A stretch of DNA of 64,000 nt from Adiantum capillus-veneris (Eukaryota > Streptophyta > Polypodiopsida > Polypodiales > Pteridaceae), in NCBI GenBank assembly GCA_014529385.2, contig CM043970.1, positions 66,427,496 through 66,491,495 of the forward strand, in the 5' to 3' direction. The notes below the pieces were generated by a model. The model did no database searches, was not told the origin of the DNA, and was given only the letters and a program-made list of their open reading frames with translations. The position numbers and the translations under genes are program-made. This document shows, one piece after another, positions 21,600-32,300 of this stretch (position 1 is the stretch's first letter; every line of letters begins with the position of its first letter).

Positions 21600-22075
21600 T
21601 AAAACAGGTTATTGATGAAGCCCAAGAGGAAGCTCCACTTTGGGTACTCAAAAGGAAAGCTGCTCTCAAGAATCAACAAATATCTATTCCCATCAACACT
21701 CTGGAAATAGATGACCAACAATGGGAATTGCATAAAGGTGCAGTGTCAACAACTCAACAATCATAGCACAAATGCATTGGTCGATACAGAGGCTAGAGTA
21801 AATGTAGTCAATTATTTCACGTACAAGGAGGCAACAAGTCAGTCTTTGACGGTAGGAATAGCGACTATCAAAGTATGTAACAAGAACCCAACACCAACAT
21901 TGGGAGTAGTCAACTTAAATGTGATAGTACATGGATGTTTATGTCCTCATCGGTTTGTATGCTTACCAAATGAACACATTAATGAGACAATGATTCTTGG
22001 AATCTCATGGATGCGGAGGTACAAGGCAGTACCAGATTGGGATACGAATCAGGCTCAAGCTATCACCTAAAGGCG
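21600..22075 (+). pseudogene. Element A second retropepsin-like domain, after integrase
   Basis: Frame 21711-22070 (119 aa) has the layout of a retroviral-type aspartic protease: NALVDTEARVNVV at residues 21-33 and MILGISWMRRYKAVPDWD about 70 residues later. The active-site Gly is Glu (GAG), a likely G-to-A change of DTG. Ty3/gypsy elements normally have one protease, upstream of RT; this element has that one too (6624). A second one after integrase is unusual, and element G has one in the same place with an intact DSG (54479-54907). Confidence 0.7.
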
Positions 22076-22449
22076 GACAACTCATTGTTCCAATTGCACC
22101 AAGCAAGGAGGAATGAAAAGGCAATTACCAGCAAAGCAAACCACAAAGTTATAAATCTTCTCTATCCTATCGACAAGAAAATGCTACAAGTAGCCCCAGG
22201 GAGGTCACCTAATAAAAATGTAACCTATCACGTGAGTTCAACAGAAGGGCATTTAAAGTTCTTGAAACTTACAGAAATATATATACAGAAGGACATTATT
22301 TTTTCAAATTTGAAAAAAACTTACAGATTTTAAAAGAAAAGGATACATTATATTTCTTAAAAAATTCACAGATAAGGGGTTTTACAAACATGTCTTGAAC
22401 GCATGTGATATGGTAGTTTTAGACATAGTAAACCCCCCGGGCAAGTAGC

Positions 22450-22861
22450 ATGCAAGGAGTCATGAAAATTTGGGTACCGAAAACACAGCTTAAGGACAAG
22501 CCAATTCAAATCTGGGTGCCTAAAACATCATCGACAATACCAAAAACGGTTCCAAAGTTCAAAACATAGGGACGAGCATCTCTGAGAAAGGAACCTTACA
22601 AAAATGGTTTGGAAGAAAAAAGAGCACTTATCTTCTCTGCAAACTGGAAAACCAATCAAGAAATGGAGAGTTAAGCCTCAGAAACCTCAACTACACAATT
22701 TAGACCAAGACAAACCAAGATATCAATGGCGGGTAAAATCTCGACAACAATCATTATTGATACCGAAAGCTCAGGAAATCATTGTGCTAAAGAATCTTGA
22801 TGGAACAATCAAGAAAAGAGCACACAAGATACAAGATTTGCTCTTTGGAAGACAGCATTAG
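22450..22861 (+). pseudogene. Element A basic W-x-x-K repeat region
   Basis: Frame 22450-22569 contains KIWVPKTQLK and QIWVPKTSST; frame 22604-22861 (shifted by one base) contains VWKKKE, KKWRVKPQK and YQWRVKSRQQ, ending KKRAHKIQDLLFGRQH. Five Trp-x-x-Lys motifs in about 100 residues of Lys/Pro/Gln-rich text make this look like a repetitive nucleic-acid-binding tail (inference). Element G has the same kind of region in the same place. Confidence 0.6.
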
Positions 22862-23712
22862 AAATCCTCGACATCAAAAACCCTTGAGTTAATTACTCAA
22901 GACCCAACTCTTGCATAACATAATGGTTTGAACTGCATTAATATTCAAAGCATGGTAGAGCCAACCAAGGCTATGCATAGACACGATTGTTTAACCCATG
23001 CACACAATCGTCTCGGAGTACGCCATCTAGGAGAGGTGGAAGAGTACTAAGTAATTAAGGGAAATGTTTGAAGAGGGAGGAAAAAAGTTTGATGTTACTG
23101 TGTGATTTTTTGCAAAATTACCTAATAATACCCTTATAATTCATCAACAGGGAAAATTTAACTAATAATATCACCCTGATGAGTGTAAATAGTGTATATA
23201 CTATCAAAAAATAGTTCTTTTTTGTTATTTTTAATCATTTTTCTTGATATTGAGACTTAACAATGGAGAAATCCAACAAAAAACAATAAAGCTGTGTTTC
23301 ACAATGGATTTTATTAATTATTGGATTTTCACTTTGCTTTTTTAGCGCAGTTTGTTATTTTCTTTGATTTTTCTGATAAAAAAGTCAAAAAAAAAAAATA
23401 GCAAAGGAACTCATACGGAAAAATTGAGGACATAGTCGTGATCAGAAAAGCAAGGTGAACAAGCACAAAAAAATTCAATCAAATCACAAGATGGAAGCGG
23501 GAAGCCTAAATTAGGCGGCCATACCTACTTTTGCAGAATTCTTGCAGAATGAGCTACAGGAATCCGATTGGGGAAATTTGTGAGTCTTAACATAGATTTC
23601 ACGGCCTAGTAGGACTAACAGAGGAACCTGGGAAAAAATGGTTCGGCAAGTCTGAGTATAGATACCCAAGGTACGCTAAAATCACCTCATTTCCACTTGT
23701 TGCCTTTGGAGA
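22862..23712 (+). other. Element A spacer, no gene
   Basis: No long frame in either strand. AT-rich with a poly(A) run near 23388. It separates the polyprotein end from the duplicated 3' region. Confidence 0.5.
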
Positions 23713-24583
23713 GAGAGTTTTCGACCCTCTTCGCACGTATTTTCCGGAGTCCACAGTCACCTAATTTCGACGCTGTCTCACACAAGACATGAGGGATAAG
23801 TTCTATACTTATCAATGATCCATTTTGTATGGCCGGTAGCTAGGTTAAACCCATGGAAAAACCCATAGAATCCGAGCAGTGCACAAAGACCTACAATTAA
23901 AAATCGACCATAGCGGCCTGTCAACTCAACCAAATCGGATAAGATTTGAACTGTAGCATGCCTCAACATAATAGAACACTTCTATAACAACAGTTGACCA
24001 TTCGGCAAGCGTCGAGGGGGTCCCAAGTAGAAAAGCTAGATTTTTGGCAAATACCAGAATTGGATTCTGACTCCACAGACAGCTTATATATGAGGTCCAT
24101 ACACAGTGTATATGATTGGTTTCATAAAATCAATAATGCCGAGCCCTCGAAAAGAAGAAAATGGCTTGAAGGCTACAAAGCGTAAAGTTCGACATACGAG
24201 GTCAAATAGACTCCAAATGGGCCAAAATTGGATGAGTTGCTTCATGACACTGTTGCGGACAAGTCCATAACTCAAAAGTGACTAACCAACTCTACAGGCC
24301 ATGTAGTCACAAAAATCAAATATTTCAAAGTCGACAAAGTACGAAGTGATGACGACATGACCAAAGTTCACCAAATTCAATTTAGGACTTGGTTTAGGTG
24401 TATAGAATGTCCTTAGGTCAAAATTTTATTACATCTACTGTTTCAGAGACCTAAAGACTAAATCTGGCACCATTCTCATCGTGTGCACCCAAATGAGCCC
24501 ATATTTCACTCAGAGTCTCTATTTGGTATATACTTCAAGTCTATAATGCGAAGTTTGCAAAATGTTGAAAAAATTACTCAACT

Positions 24584-24605
24584 GTAAAAAATCGTGATTA
24601 TTTAC
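24584..24605. promoter_or_regulatory. Palindrome upstream of 3' ORF, copy 1
   Basis: Arms GTAAAAAATC and GATTATTTAC around GT; one change from leader palindrome 1. It ends 172 bases before the 3' ORF start at 24778. Confidence 0.65.
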
Positions 24606-24777
24606 TTTTGTTGCATTTTTTTGTTTGGACTTCATAATTATGCTCTTTACATGTTTTTATGCATCTATGCATGTTCTAAAATTGGACTGAATTTGTCATC
24701 ATTTCAGACTGAAGGACATTTAAGAGAAAATCTTCCAAATTTGCTAACTTTGAGATCCTATTCACTCAACAGGAGCC

Positions 24778-25451
24778 ATGCAGGCCGCAGAGAAGGCCAA
24801 GAAGAAGCTCTTGCAAAAGGAGAAGCTGCAAGAGCTACCACCATACCAACTGGACCTGAGTTCATGCAAAACTACCAAAGCGACCTATCTCTCAAGAGAA
24901 TAGCTGGAAGAGAACAACACCACAGTGTTCACAGGTAGATTCAAGAGTGAAGATGGAAATCAAGTAGAATTGCAACTTTTACCAAAAGAAGTATATGATG
25001 TCGCCGCAAATCCCGAGACCAAAGAAGCCAATCGAAGGCTGGGACTTAGAGATTTTTATGAACAAGAGCCATGTGGAGTGGATTTCCAAAACACTTATGA
25101 GCTCTTGTCCACGATCAAAGAGGATGGAACTACCCAGAACTTTGACCAGCAAGGGAACAAAGTCAAAGTGGTGATTATAAAAGAGATAGTGGTAGAAGCT
25201 CTGAAACTGCCAACAGAAGGAATGACAATGAGGGCAAGAGATAGAAAGACGGAAAAAACCTTCACCAAGGAAACCGCCACTACGACATTTGCCGACCTCA
25301 TCCAAAAACAGGTGGAAGAGCCTGCAAAATTGTATCATTAGCACTTCCACTTCCTCACCAAGAGACCGCCAAGGTATACGACACCCAATCATGCAGTTGC
25401 CACAACATTTACACAAGTTCCCAAATCAACAACCAGGCAACCAATTGACAC
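24778..25451 (+). pseudogene. Element A 3' ORF, N-terminal block, duplicated copy 1
   Basis: The start MQAAEKAKKKLL resembles the start of the element G ORF (MAAAKSPAKKK), which supports this ATG. The frame has an in-frame TAG at 24901, then reads TGRFKSEDGNQVELQLLPKEVYDV, DFYEQEPCGVDF, IKEDGTTQNFDQQGNKVKVV and KEIVVEALKLP, and a second TAG at 25339. The same positions in G read YRGVFKDPEGNAVELPIIP, TIKEDG and ITERVVEA. The function of this block is unknown to me; no membrane segment or catalytic motif is seen. Copy 1 is cut off by the start of copy 2 of the duplication. Confidence 0.7.
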
Positions 25452-27187
25452 GAGAGTTATCAACCCTCTTCGCGCGTATTTTCTGGAGTCCACAGTCACC
25501 TATTTTCAACACTGTCTCACACGAGACCTGAGGGGTAAGTTCTATACTTATCAATGATCCATTTTGTACGACCGATAGCTAGTCTAAACCCCTGGAAAAA
25601 ACCCTAGAATCCAATAGTGCACAAAGACCTACGACCAAAAATCGACCACCACAGCGGCGTGTTAGCTCAACCAAATCGGATAAGATTTGAACTGTAGCAT
25701 GCCCCAACATAATAGAACACTTCTATAACAACAGTTGACCATTCGACAAGGGTCGAGGGGGTCCCAAGTAGAAAAACTAGGTTTTTGACAGATGCCAAAA
25801 TTTGATTCTGACTCCATAGACAGCTTACATATGAGGTCTATACACAATGTATATGATTGGTTTCATAAAATCAATCAAGCCAAGCCCTCAAAAAGCAGAA
25901 AAACGGCTCGAAGGCTACAAAGCGTCAAATTCAACATACGAGGTCAAACTGACTCCAAATGGGCCAAAATTGGATGAGTTGCTTCACGACTATGTTGCAA
26001 ACAAGTCCATAGCTCAAAAGTGACTAACCAACACTACAAGCCATGTAGTCACAACGATCAAAGATTTGAGAGTCGACAAAACACGAAGTGATGCCGACAA
26101 GACCAAAGTTTACCAAATTCAATTTAGGACTTGGCTTAGGTGTATAGAATGTGTTTAGGTCAAAATTTTGTTACATCTACTGCTTCAAAGACCTAAAGCC
26201 TAAATCTGGCACAATTATCATCCTGTGCACCCAAATGAGTCCATATTTCACTCAGAGTATCTACTAATGCCAAGGTTGCAAAAAGTTGAAAAAATTACTC
26301 AGCTGTAAATAATCGTGATTATTTACTTCTGTTGCATTTTTTTGTTTGGACTTCATAATTTTTCTCTTTACATGTTTTTTTGCATCTATGCATGCTCAAA
26401 AATTGATTTGAAGCAAATTGAACTCAATTTGTCATCATCTCAGACTGAAGGACATTTCAGAGAAAATCTTCCAAATTTGCTAACTTTGACCCGCTATTCA
26501 CTCAACAGGAGCCATGCAAGCCGCAGAGAAGGCCAAGAAGAAGCTCTTGCAAAAGGAGAAGATGCAAGAGCTACCACCCTACCAACTGGACCCCAGTTCA
26601 ATCAAAACTGCCAAAGTGACCTATGTGTCAAGAGAATAGTTGGAAGAGAACAACACCATAGTGTTCACACGTAGATTCAAGAGCGAAGATGGATATCATA
26701 TAGAACTACAACTTCTACCAAAAGAAGTATATGATGTCATCGCAAAGCCCGAGACCAAAGAAGCCAACCGAAGGCTGGGACTCAGAGATTTTTACGAACA
26801 AGAGCCATGTGGAGTGGATTTCCAAAATGCTTATGAGCTCTTGTCCAGGATCAAAGAGGATGGAACTACCCAGACCTTTGACGAGCAAGGGAACAAAGTC
26901 AAAGTGGTGATTACAAAAGAGATAGTGGTAGAAGCTCTGAAACTGCCAATAGAAGGAATGACAATGAGGACAAGAGATAGAAAGATGGTAGGAACCTTCA
27001 CCAAGGAAACCGTTGCTGCAACATTCGATGACCTCATCCAAAAATAGGTGGAAGAGCCTGCAAGATTGTATCATCATCACTTCCACTTCCTCGCCAAGAG
27101 ACCGCCAAGGTATACAACACGCAATCATGCGGTTGCCACAACATTAACACAAGTTCTCAAATCAACACCACGCAACCAATTGACCAT
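25452..27187 (+). repeat. Element A tandem duplication, copy 2
   Basis: Second copy of the 1.74-kb unit; downstream sequence continues into the rest of the 3' ORF, so this is the copy in the original context. Confidence 0.9.
26305..26326. promoter_or_regulatory. Palindrome upstream of 3' ORF, copy 2
   Basis: Arms GTAAATAATC and GATTATTTAC around GT; identical to leader palindrome 1 (1918-1939). It ends 187 bases before the ATG at 26514. Confidence 0.7.
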
Positions 27188-27330
27188 GCATAGTAAGTGT
27201 TATCCACAATCAAAGGGACAAAGAAAGAGGGAAGAATAATATATATGGGAGCACCAGAGTTTCTAACCAAAATTGCCTACCATGCTATTGGCATGGCCGG
27301 CAACTTGTCACTTGCCCCAAACTAAAACAC
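26514..27330 (+). pseudogene. Element A 3' ORF, N-terminal block, copy 2
   Basis: Same start and same in-frame TAG (26637, codon 42) as copy 1, so the TAG was there before the duplication. The frame then reads RRFKSEDGYHIELQLLPKEVYDV through LPIEGMTMRTRDRK to a TAG at 27045 where copy 1 has a Gln codon. Beyond it, HHHFHFLAKRPPRYTTRNH and, after a frame change, YMGAPEFLTKIAYHAIGMAGN align with element G text HMCTKRPQKYRMPPRAI and YIVPGELITKVVYGALHAKGN. This gives a conserved N-terminal domain of about 250 residues. Confidence 0.7.
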
Positions 27331-27337
27331 TTGGATT

Positions 27338-28228
27338 GTGTCAGCACAAACTTCCCCTCGAGTCATAAGATCTACCAAGAGACCATACAAGTCTGATGAA
27401 GAGTCTCATGAGAGCTCGCCACAACGACATAGTAGTGAAAGCTTTGATAATGAGGAAAGAAGAGTACGGATCGAGGAAATGAAAAGAAAAGTCGTGGCAG
27501 CACATCAGGAGGAGCCGCAACAGAAACAAGCCAGGTTTGAAAGAGAAAAGCATTCCTATAAATTCAGCCGCCAAGCTCAAGGCAAGGACCCGGCAAAGTG
27601 GGTACCAATTGAATTGAAAGGACCAAGAACAAAACACCATGCCAGGAAACAGGCAGAAGATCCCACAGAACTATTGGAAAAAATGTATCAAGAGGCAGAA
27701 GCTTTGAAGCTGAAAGAATCCCAAGAAGCAGAATGGAAATCTAAAGAGGTGACGGAGTAGCAAAAACAAGCAGAGGAAGCAACCGCACAAGGAGAAGCCT
27801 TGCGTGAACAAGATGACATGTCTCCCCAACCTTCTTCACTTGCTTCAGAACAACATGATCACCCCATGCCAAGCTCACCACCATCACTAGTAGAAAAAGC
27901 CATAGAAACTGAGCCCACAAAGGAGACAGAGCCTGAACAAAGAGAAGCAGCTGAATCGGCACAACATGTTGCTACTACACAAGAGAAAGAACCAGAGCCA
28001 AAAAGGGCAACGAGTCCTGCACCCGAGGACAACACAAAATTTGAGCAAACAAGAGAACAAGATTCTGAAGAAACCCCTTCTACCTCTACATAGCAAGAAA
28101 AGGCCGGGGCATCCACGAAGCCTCGGGATAACAAAATAGAAGTAGGCCAACATAGCCTCAAGGGCAAGAACAACCAGCCACCACGACGATGTCGAAAGAG
28201 ACACAAGACACAATCAAGAAACCTAGGC
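27338..28228 (+). pseudogene. Element A 3' ORF, charged low-complexity middle
   Basis: Frames 27338-27760 and 27800-28093 are rich in Glu, Lys, Gln, Pro and Ser (SDEESHESSPQRHSSESFDN; EPTKETEPEQREAAESAQH). Stops at 27758 and 28091. A comparable acidic, proline-rich middle is present in element G (49932-50492). Probably a disordered linker (inference). Confidence 0.55.
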
Positions 28229-28860
28229 AGCTAGCAAGAAATGAAGATTGACAATCAAAACAATGAGGTAATCCTGCAAGTCAAAAAATATGCTAGGCAA
28301 ATGCACGACATGATGGAAAGACTCCGACCAACAACACTTAGTCGCAACACAAAGGCTAAAGAACTAGAGATGGTGATTGACGCTCTCCAAGGACAGTTAG
28401 ACGACAGATCAAATGTCATCACCGATCTACAAAGGCAGGTACAGGAATTGAAAGGTAAAGCTAAATAACATCAGCTAGCAAGGGATAAACAACAAAAGGA
28501 GATGGAGTAACTAGGTGACCTACTTACGAAGTTGTCAGATGCTTGCAAAGCCAAAGATGAACAACTGACATAAGTTACCAATGAACTTCTTACTACAACC
28601 TTGTTAGTTTAGAAGATTCAAGTACAATTAGATGTAGCGAACACCTCCCTGCAATACTCAGAGCAGAGAATAAATGATCAGGAAACTTTCTTGCAGCAAA
28701 TACGAGAAAATCCCGCAATAGCCTCGATCAAAGGAACATATGAAGTCTACAAAGCATTGGAGAAAAAGAAGAAAGACCTCAAGCTGGAGCTTAAACTGGA
28801 GCATTCTTAGCACAGAGACCTATCTTTAATGCAGGTGCAACCAGCTTAGAAGAGTTAACC
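28229..28860 (+). pseudogene. Element A 3' ORF, coiled-coil segment
   Basis: Frame 28241-28468 has heptad-like spacing of hydrophobic residues in a Gln/Lys/Asp-rich context (IDALQGQLDDRSNVITDL, LQRQVQELKGKAK). The same character continues to about 28800 with stops (EQRINDQETFLQQIRENPA; ALEKKKKDLKLELKLEHS). It suggests self-assembly of the product. It is predicted by eye only. Confidence 0.5.
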
Positions 28861-29024
28861 AGCTGTTGAGAGATGGACGGCCAAAAACTCAAGAAGAGGT
28901 GAGAGCTTCAGAACAACCACAAATAGATATCCCCTCAGTTTCTTTTGCTGAGATGGAGACACAGTGAGTAGGAGGGCTAGGTGGCAAGGATGAATTCCAG
29001 GTACAACTAACAAAAACTAATACA

Positions 29025-29793
29025 GTGCCAATGGTCGAACTGTCAGAAGCTGAGGAAGATGCACTGAAAGAAAAGATTACACAAGAGGTGGATGAGCAAT
29101 GGAAAGCAGCAATGGATTGGGAGTTGAGAGTTCTTCACTCCGTCAACGTTACACAACTCATTCCCAACGAAATCATTGCGCAATGGCATCAACAATCCCT
29201 ACCTCATCCTTTGAAAAAGGTGGAGTTGCTCCAAGTCAAAGAGAGGATTTACAAAGACATGCAAGTAGAAGGTGCAGATTTAGACCACCCAAAGTGGAGA
29301 GTGAGCTGGTTGAACAAGAATCCAAGGTATATGATCATGTTCACAAGAGTACCTGAGGCACTTTAGAAGGATCCCACTTTTTGTCATGTACCAAGAGTAA
29401 GGACCTAGCAAACACATGAGGCAATAACAAAGAAGTGGCCAATCTGGTTGAACTACTCGAGGTTGCCTACTCCAAAAAAAGGACCATCGACAGAAGAATA
29501 CATGGTGAAAACCCTTATGGGCGCTATGTCATTCTTCAAAAGTCTTCTGAATCTATCATGTGCAATGCTATATAAAATCTTCCAAATGCTGCTTGGGTAA
29601 TAAAGGTTTATGCTATGATCTCAGTGGCCAACCTTCCAAAGAAGTCCTCTATGGCATCTACGCTAGATGTATGTTCTTACCTTTTCACAATATGCTGGCA
29701 TTTGAGGAAGCGTTCTCCACAGGGTTCTTTACTCGGGGAAGAAAGATATTTGGGCCACTGATCAACAACCTAACTTCGAGATTTGTAGACTAA
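29025..29793 (+). pseudogene. Element A 3' ORF, C-terminal conserved block
   Basis: Frame 29025-29366 has WHQQSLPHPLKKVELLQVK and PKWRVSWLNKNPRYMIMF, then TAG; further text has KKWPIWLNYSRL and, in frame 29560-29793, CYDLSGQPSKEVLYGIYARC, MFLPFHNMLAFEEAFSTGFF and KIFGPLINN. Element G encodes clear counterparts (PRWRKAWLTKYPQYLI, PTWLNYRKA, YDLSGQPSHEV, FEEAFYTGFFT). Shared retention in two decayed elements shows this is a real protein domain; its function is unknown to me. Confidence 0.7.
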
Positions 29794-29962
29794 TTAGCAG
29801 TGGAGCTCAAAAACAGAGTAACTATGCAGCTCTTGCAGGTGCCAGATAAAGAGATAAAGATCAGATACAAAAAGGCCCTAAATGCATTTAAAGATCACCT
29901 CGCCAGCTATCAACCTGAAGACTATTTTAGTCCATAAATCTGTGTCAAGGGACCACACAAGT

Positions 29963-29976
29963 GAGGAGGGGGGGAA
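29963..29976 (+). promoter_or_regulatory. Polypurine tract of element A
   Basis: GAGGAGGGGGGGAA directly abuts the TGTTAG start of the 3' LTR. It is the expected plus-strand primer. Confidence 0.88.
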
Positions 29977-30895
29977 TGTTAGCAGCAAGCTAACTCGAAT
30001 ACCATTTTTTGGAGCTCTCATTATAAAAACACTTATTATTTTCTATAAATCGAGAATATTATAACTCCTATTTTTTGGGTAAACTTTGTAATAGATGAGC
30101 CGGAGCTACAAGCTTCCAGATTGTATCAACCTGTCATTACCTATCTTTAGTTAAAGCTCCAAAATTATTAGTTTTGACCACCAAAAACTTTGGCTAAGGT
30201 ATAAAATCCAATTTTTGTAAGTATTACCAAGTTTTGGATAATGACATACACAGCGTGAGCTAACGGCGCTCACTTCTCTCCTTCTCATGCTTCCTACTCC
30301 CTCTCTGGTTGTCACATTGCAATCATGTTTGTTGCATTGCAACCCAGGTAAGAGCTCTACACATTGACATAAACACTTCACGGTATTTTGTAGCTTTTGG
30401 CGTCACCGACCCACTGCCTAATTTTGTCATAAGTAGGAATTTACACTTCAAAATAAAAAACTAAGCATAGGTGGGGTATTGGGGCATCATTGCTAAGAAT
30501 TTAGGTGCATTCTAGGTCAAAAACGACTAGGTCAAGAATCCACTACTGTTAATAATTGCAATTTTGGCACCGGACCTAAAGTGGGATTTGAGACCATAAG
30601 TATGTGTGCTTAGGTCTTATAAACATATCCTAGAAGTTTCATTACATTTGGATGTCATTTGATGTCGTAAAATATGTGATTTGTTTATCGATGAGCGATT
30701 GGCTTTTGGTGATTTTAGTCACTTGAGTGTAGCTTGAGTTAGATGTGAGTTGTTTGTTGTTTTTCAAGAGATTGACAGCCTCTTGTAGCCTCTATGCACT
30801 AGTCGAGTCAGCTTTGTCCCATGGATTGATAATTTAATCGTGGTTATCACTAAATCTGCAATAAGATAGGAGTCAGGCTAGACACATGTGCCACA
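29977..30895 (+). repeat. 3' LTR of element A
   Basis: TGTTAGCAGCAAGC to GTGCCACA, 919 bases, followed by TACTT. It lacks the 17-base terminal duplication of the 5' LTR. Its TATA-like box is at 30200-30207. No gene inside. Confidence 0.9.
30200..30207 (+). promoter_or_regulatory. TATA-like box in 3' LTR of element A
   Basis: TATAAAAT at the position equivalent to 558-565. Confidence 0.45.
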
Positions 30896-30900
30896 TACTT
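30896..30900. other. Right target-site duplication of element A (TACTT)
   Basis: Matches 313-317. Confidence 0.85.
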
Positions 30901-31017
30901 GCTTACTCTAATGTAGCATTGTAAGGATTGACAAGGTTTCATACTATCCTTAAGCTTTATTCCTTGCACCCATCTAGCATCTTCAAAAGGATAATTTTTT
31001 AACTTAATAAGGTATTA

Positions 31018-32020
31018 TTAAATAATCTTACCATGTCGTAGTATCTTGTTCTCATGGTGAAGGATAGATTTGGATTTTTGCCTTTGTTGAGAGATGGATA
31101 TAGCCTCCTTAATATTTTGGAAAGATTCTTGTACGTCACAACTATACTCATTGTCGATGAAGATCTCTCCATGTACTTTCAGTAGCAAGGGACTTTTAGG
31201 CCTTCCCTCTACGGTCTCAAAAGGTGCCTTTCTCGTAGTAATATGGACAATATTATTGTATGCATACTCTACAAGGGGTAAGTGCTTCTCCCATTGTGAG
31301 CATTGATCTACTTTTGTAACGTAAGTTGTCAGATCAAGAATTGTAAGGTTAGCTATCTTACTTTGGCCATCTGTTTGTGGGTGATAGGCCAAAGAGAAAT
31401 TCAACTTTGTACCTAGATTTTCAAAGAGACTCTAGACATTCTAGGATCTCTATCTGACATGATGGATGTTGGCAATCCATGGTGTTTGAAAACATAAGAG
31501 CCATTTGGTTTGCCTTAATATTCTTTTAGACAAAAATAAAGTATGCTTGCTTGCTAAACCTATTAGATGTTTTCCATATTCCCTTATCCCATGGATAGAC
31601 TTGGCTAGTTCAAATATAAAATCCATGGATATACTCTCCGATGGAAAATTAGGGATGGTAATTGGCTGGAGTATTCCAGGTTGTTTTCCTCTATCATACT
31701 TGGTCTTTTAGAATACCACACATTTGGAAAAATATTCTTGTGATGTTTCCAAATCTGTGGTAGGCCAATACAAGTATGTTTATACTCCTCAAAGAGTAAA
31801 TTGAATCCCTCAATGCCCCTCATAGGGAGGAGCATGGGATTCATAATACATAGCATGTTGCCATGGAGAAAGTAACTATCTTGAAAGGTAAATGGTTCCT
31901 CTTTCTTCCTTGAGGCAAGGGTTGACATTATGTCTTTAAAATCAGGGTTAGTAGCGTACACATCTATCATAGAAGATAGAGCATTTTGAGTTCCTATAGA
32001 CACCACATTTACCCTCGATC
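31018..32020 (-). pseudogene. Element C integrase (decayed)
   Basis: The zinc-binding and core parts are badly eroded (frame 32024-31605 contains HGNMLCIMNPMLLPMRGIEGF and CIGLPQIWKHHKNIF). Near 31470 the text SDRDPRM retains the second catalytic Asp. Frame 31404-31018 has FSLAYHPQTDGQSKIANLTI, where the catalytic Glu is Lys, then QWEKHLPLVEYAYNN and KAPFETVEGRPKSPLLL. Dead by missense and by stops. Confidence 0.75.
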
Positions 32021-32300
32021 TCATCGTGATAGGGGATGGGCCACTTGATTATGCTTTCCATCAATGTGAGCAATATGAAAATTGAATTGTGAAAGGAAAT
32101 TTATCCACCTCATTTGTTTGTCGAAGATCTTGGTTTGCATTATGAAGTACTTGAGACTTCGGTGGTCCATTTGTAAGATGAATGGAGTCCTCAATAGATA
32201 GTGCTTCCAAGTGTCAAGGGCATGTAGGATAGCTATTAGCTCCTTCTCATAGATGCCCAATCCTCGCTTGTTGGAATTGAGTCTTTGAATCTCATATGCT
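32021..32300 (-). pseudogene. Element C RNase H C-terminal part
   Basis: Frame 32260-32021: YEKELIAILHALDTWKHYLL, MDHRSLKYFIMQTKI, RWINFLSQFNFHIAHIDGKHN and VAHPLSR, the standard Ty3/gypsy RNase H ending (Glu of the YEKE motif and Asp of MDH visible). Confidence 0.85.

Larger units (their letters stand above)
23713..25451 (+). repeat. Element A tandem duplication, copy 1 (about 1.74 kb)
   Basis: From 'gagagtt' through non-coding sequence, a palindrome and the first part of the 3' ORF. It matches 25452-27187 along its whole length with scattered substitutions and a few small indels. The junction lies at a shared 'gagagtt'. The duplication copies the start of the 3' ORF. Confidence 0.9.
318..30895 (+). 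mobile_element. Element A: giant Ty3/gypsy LTR retrotransposon, interrupted by element B
   Basis: The two LTRs (318-1221 and 29977-30895) align over their whole length and differ at roughly one position in ten by eye. The element is bounded by the direct repeat TACTT (313-317 and 30896-30900). After the 5' LTR comes a primer site matching the 3' end of plant tRNA-Asp, the type known from Athila/Tat-group elements; before the 3' LTR is a polypurine tract. Removing nested element B leaves about 20 kb, in the size range of the giant Tat/Ogre-group elements. Domain order is gag, protease, RT, RNase H, two zinc modules, integrase, second protease-like domain, W-x-x-K region, 3' ORF. Every frame carries stops, so this copy cannot encode its own proteins. 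Assignment to Ty3/gypsy is firm; the exact clade is inferred. Confidence 0.93.

Noticed and set aside
24778-29793. Envelope glycoprotein
   Set aside because: No signal peptide, hydrophobic fusion or anchor segment; strongly charged and coiled-coil sequence instead.
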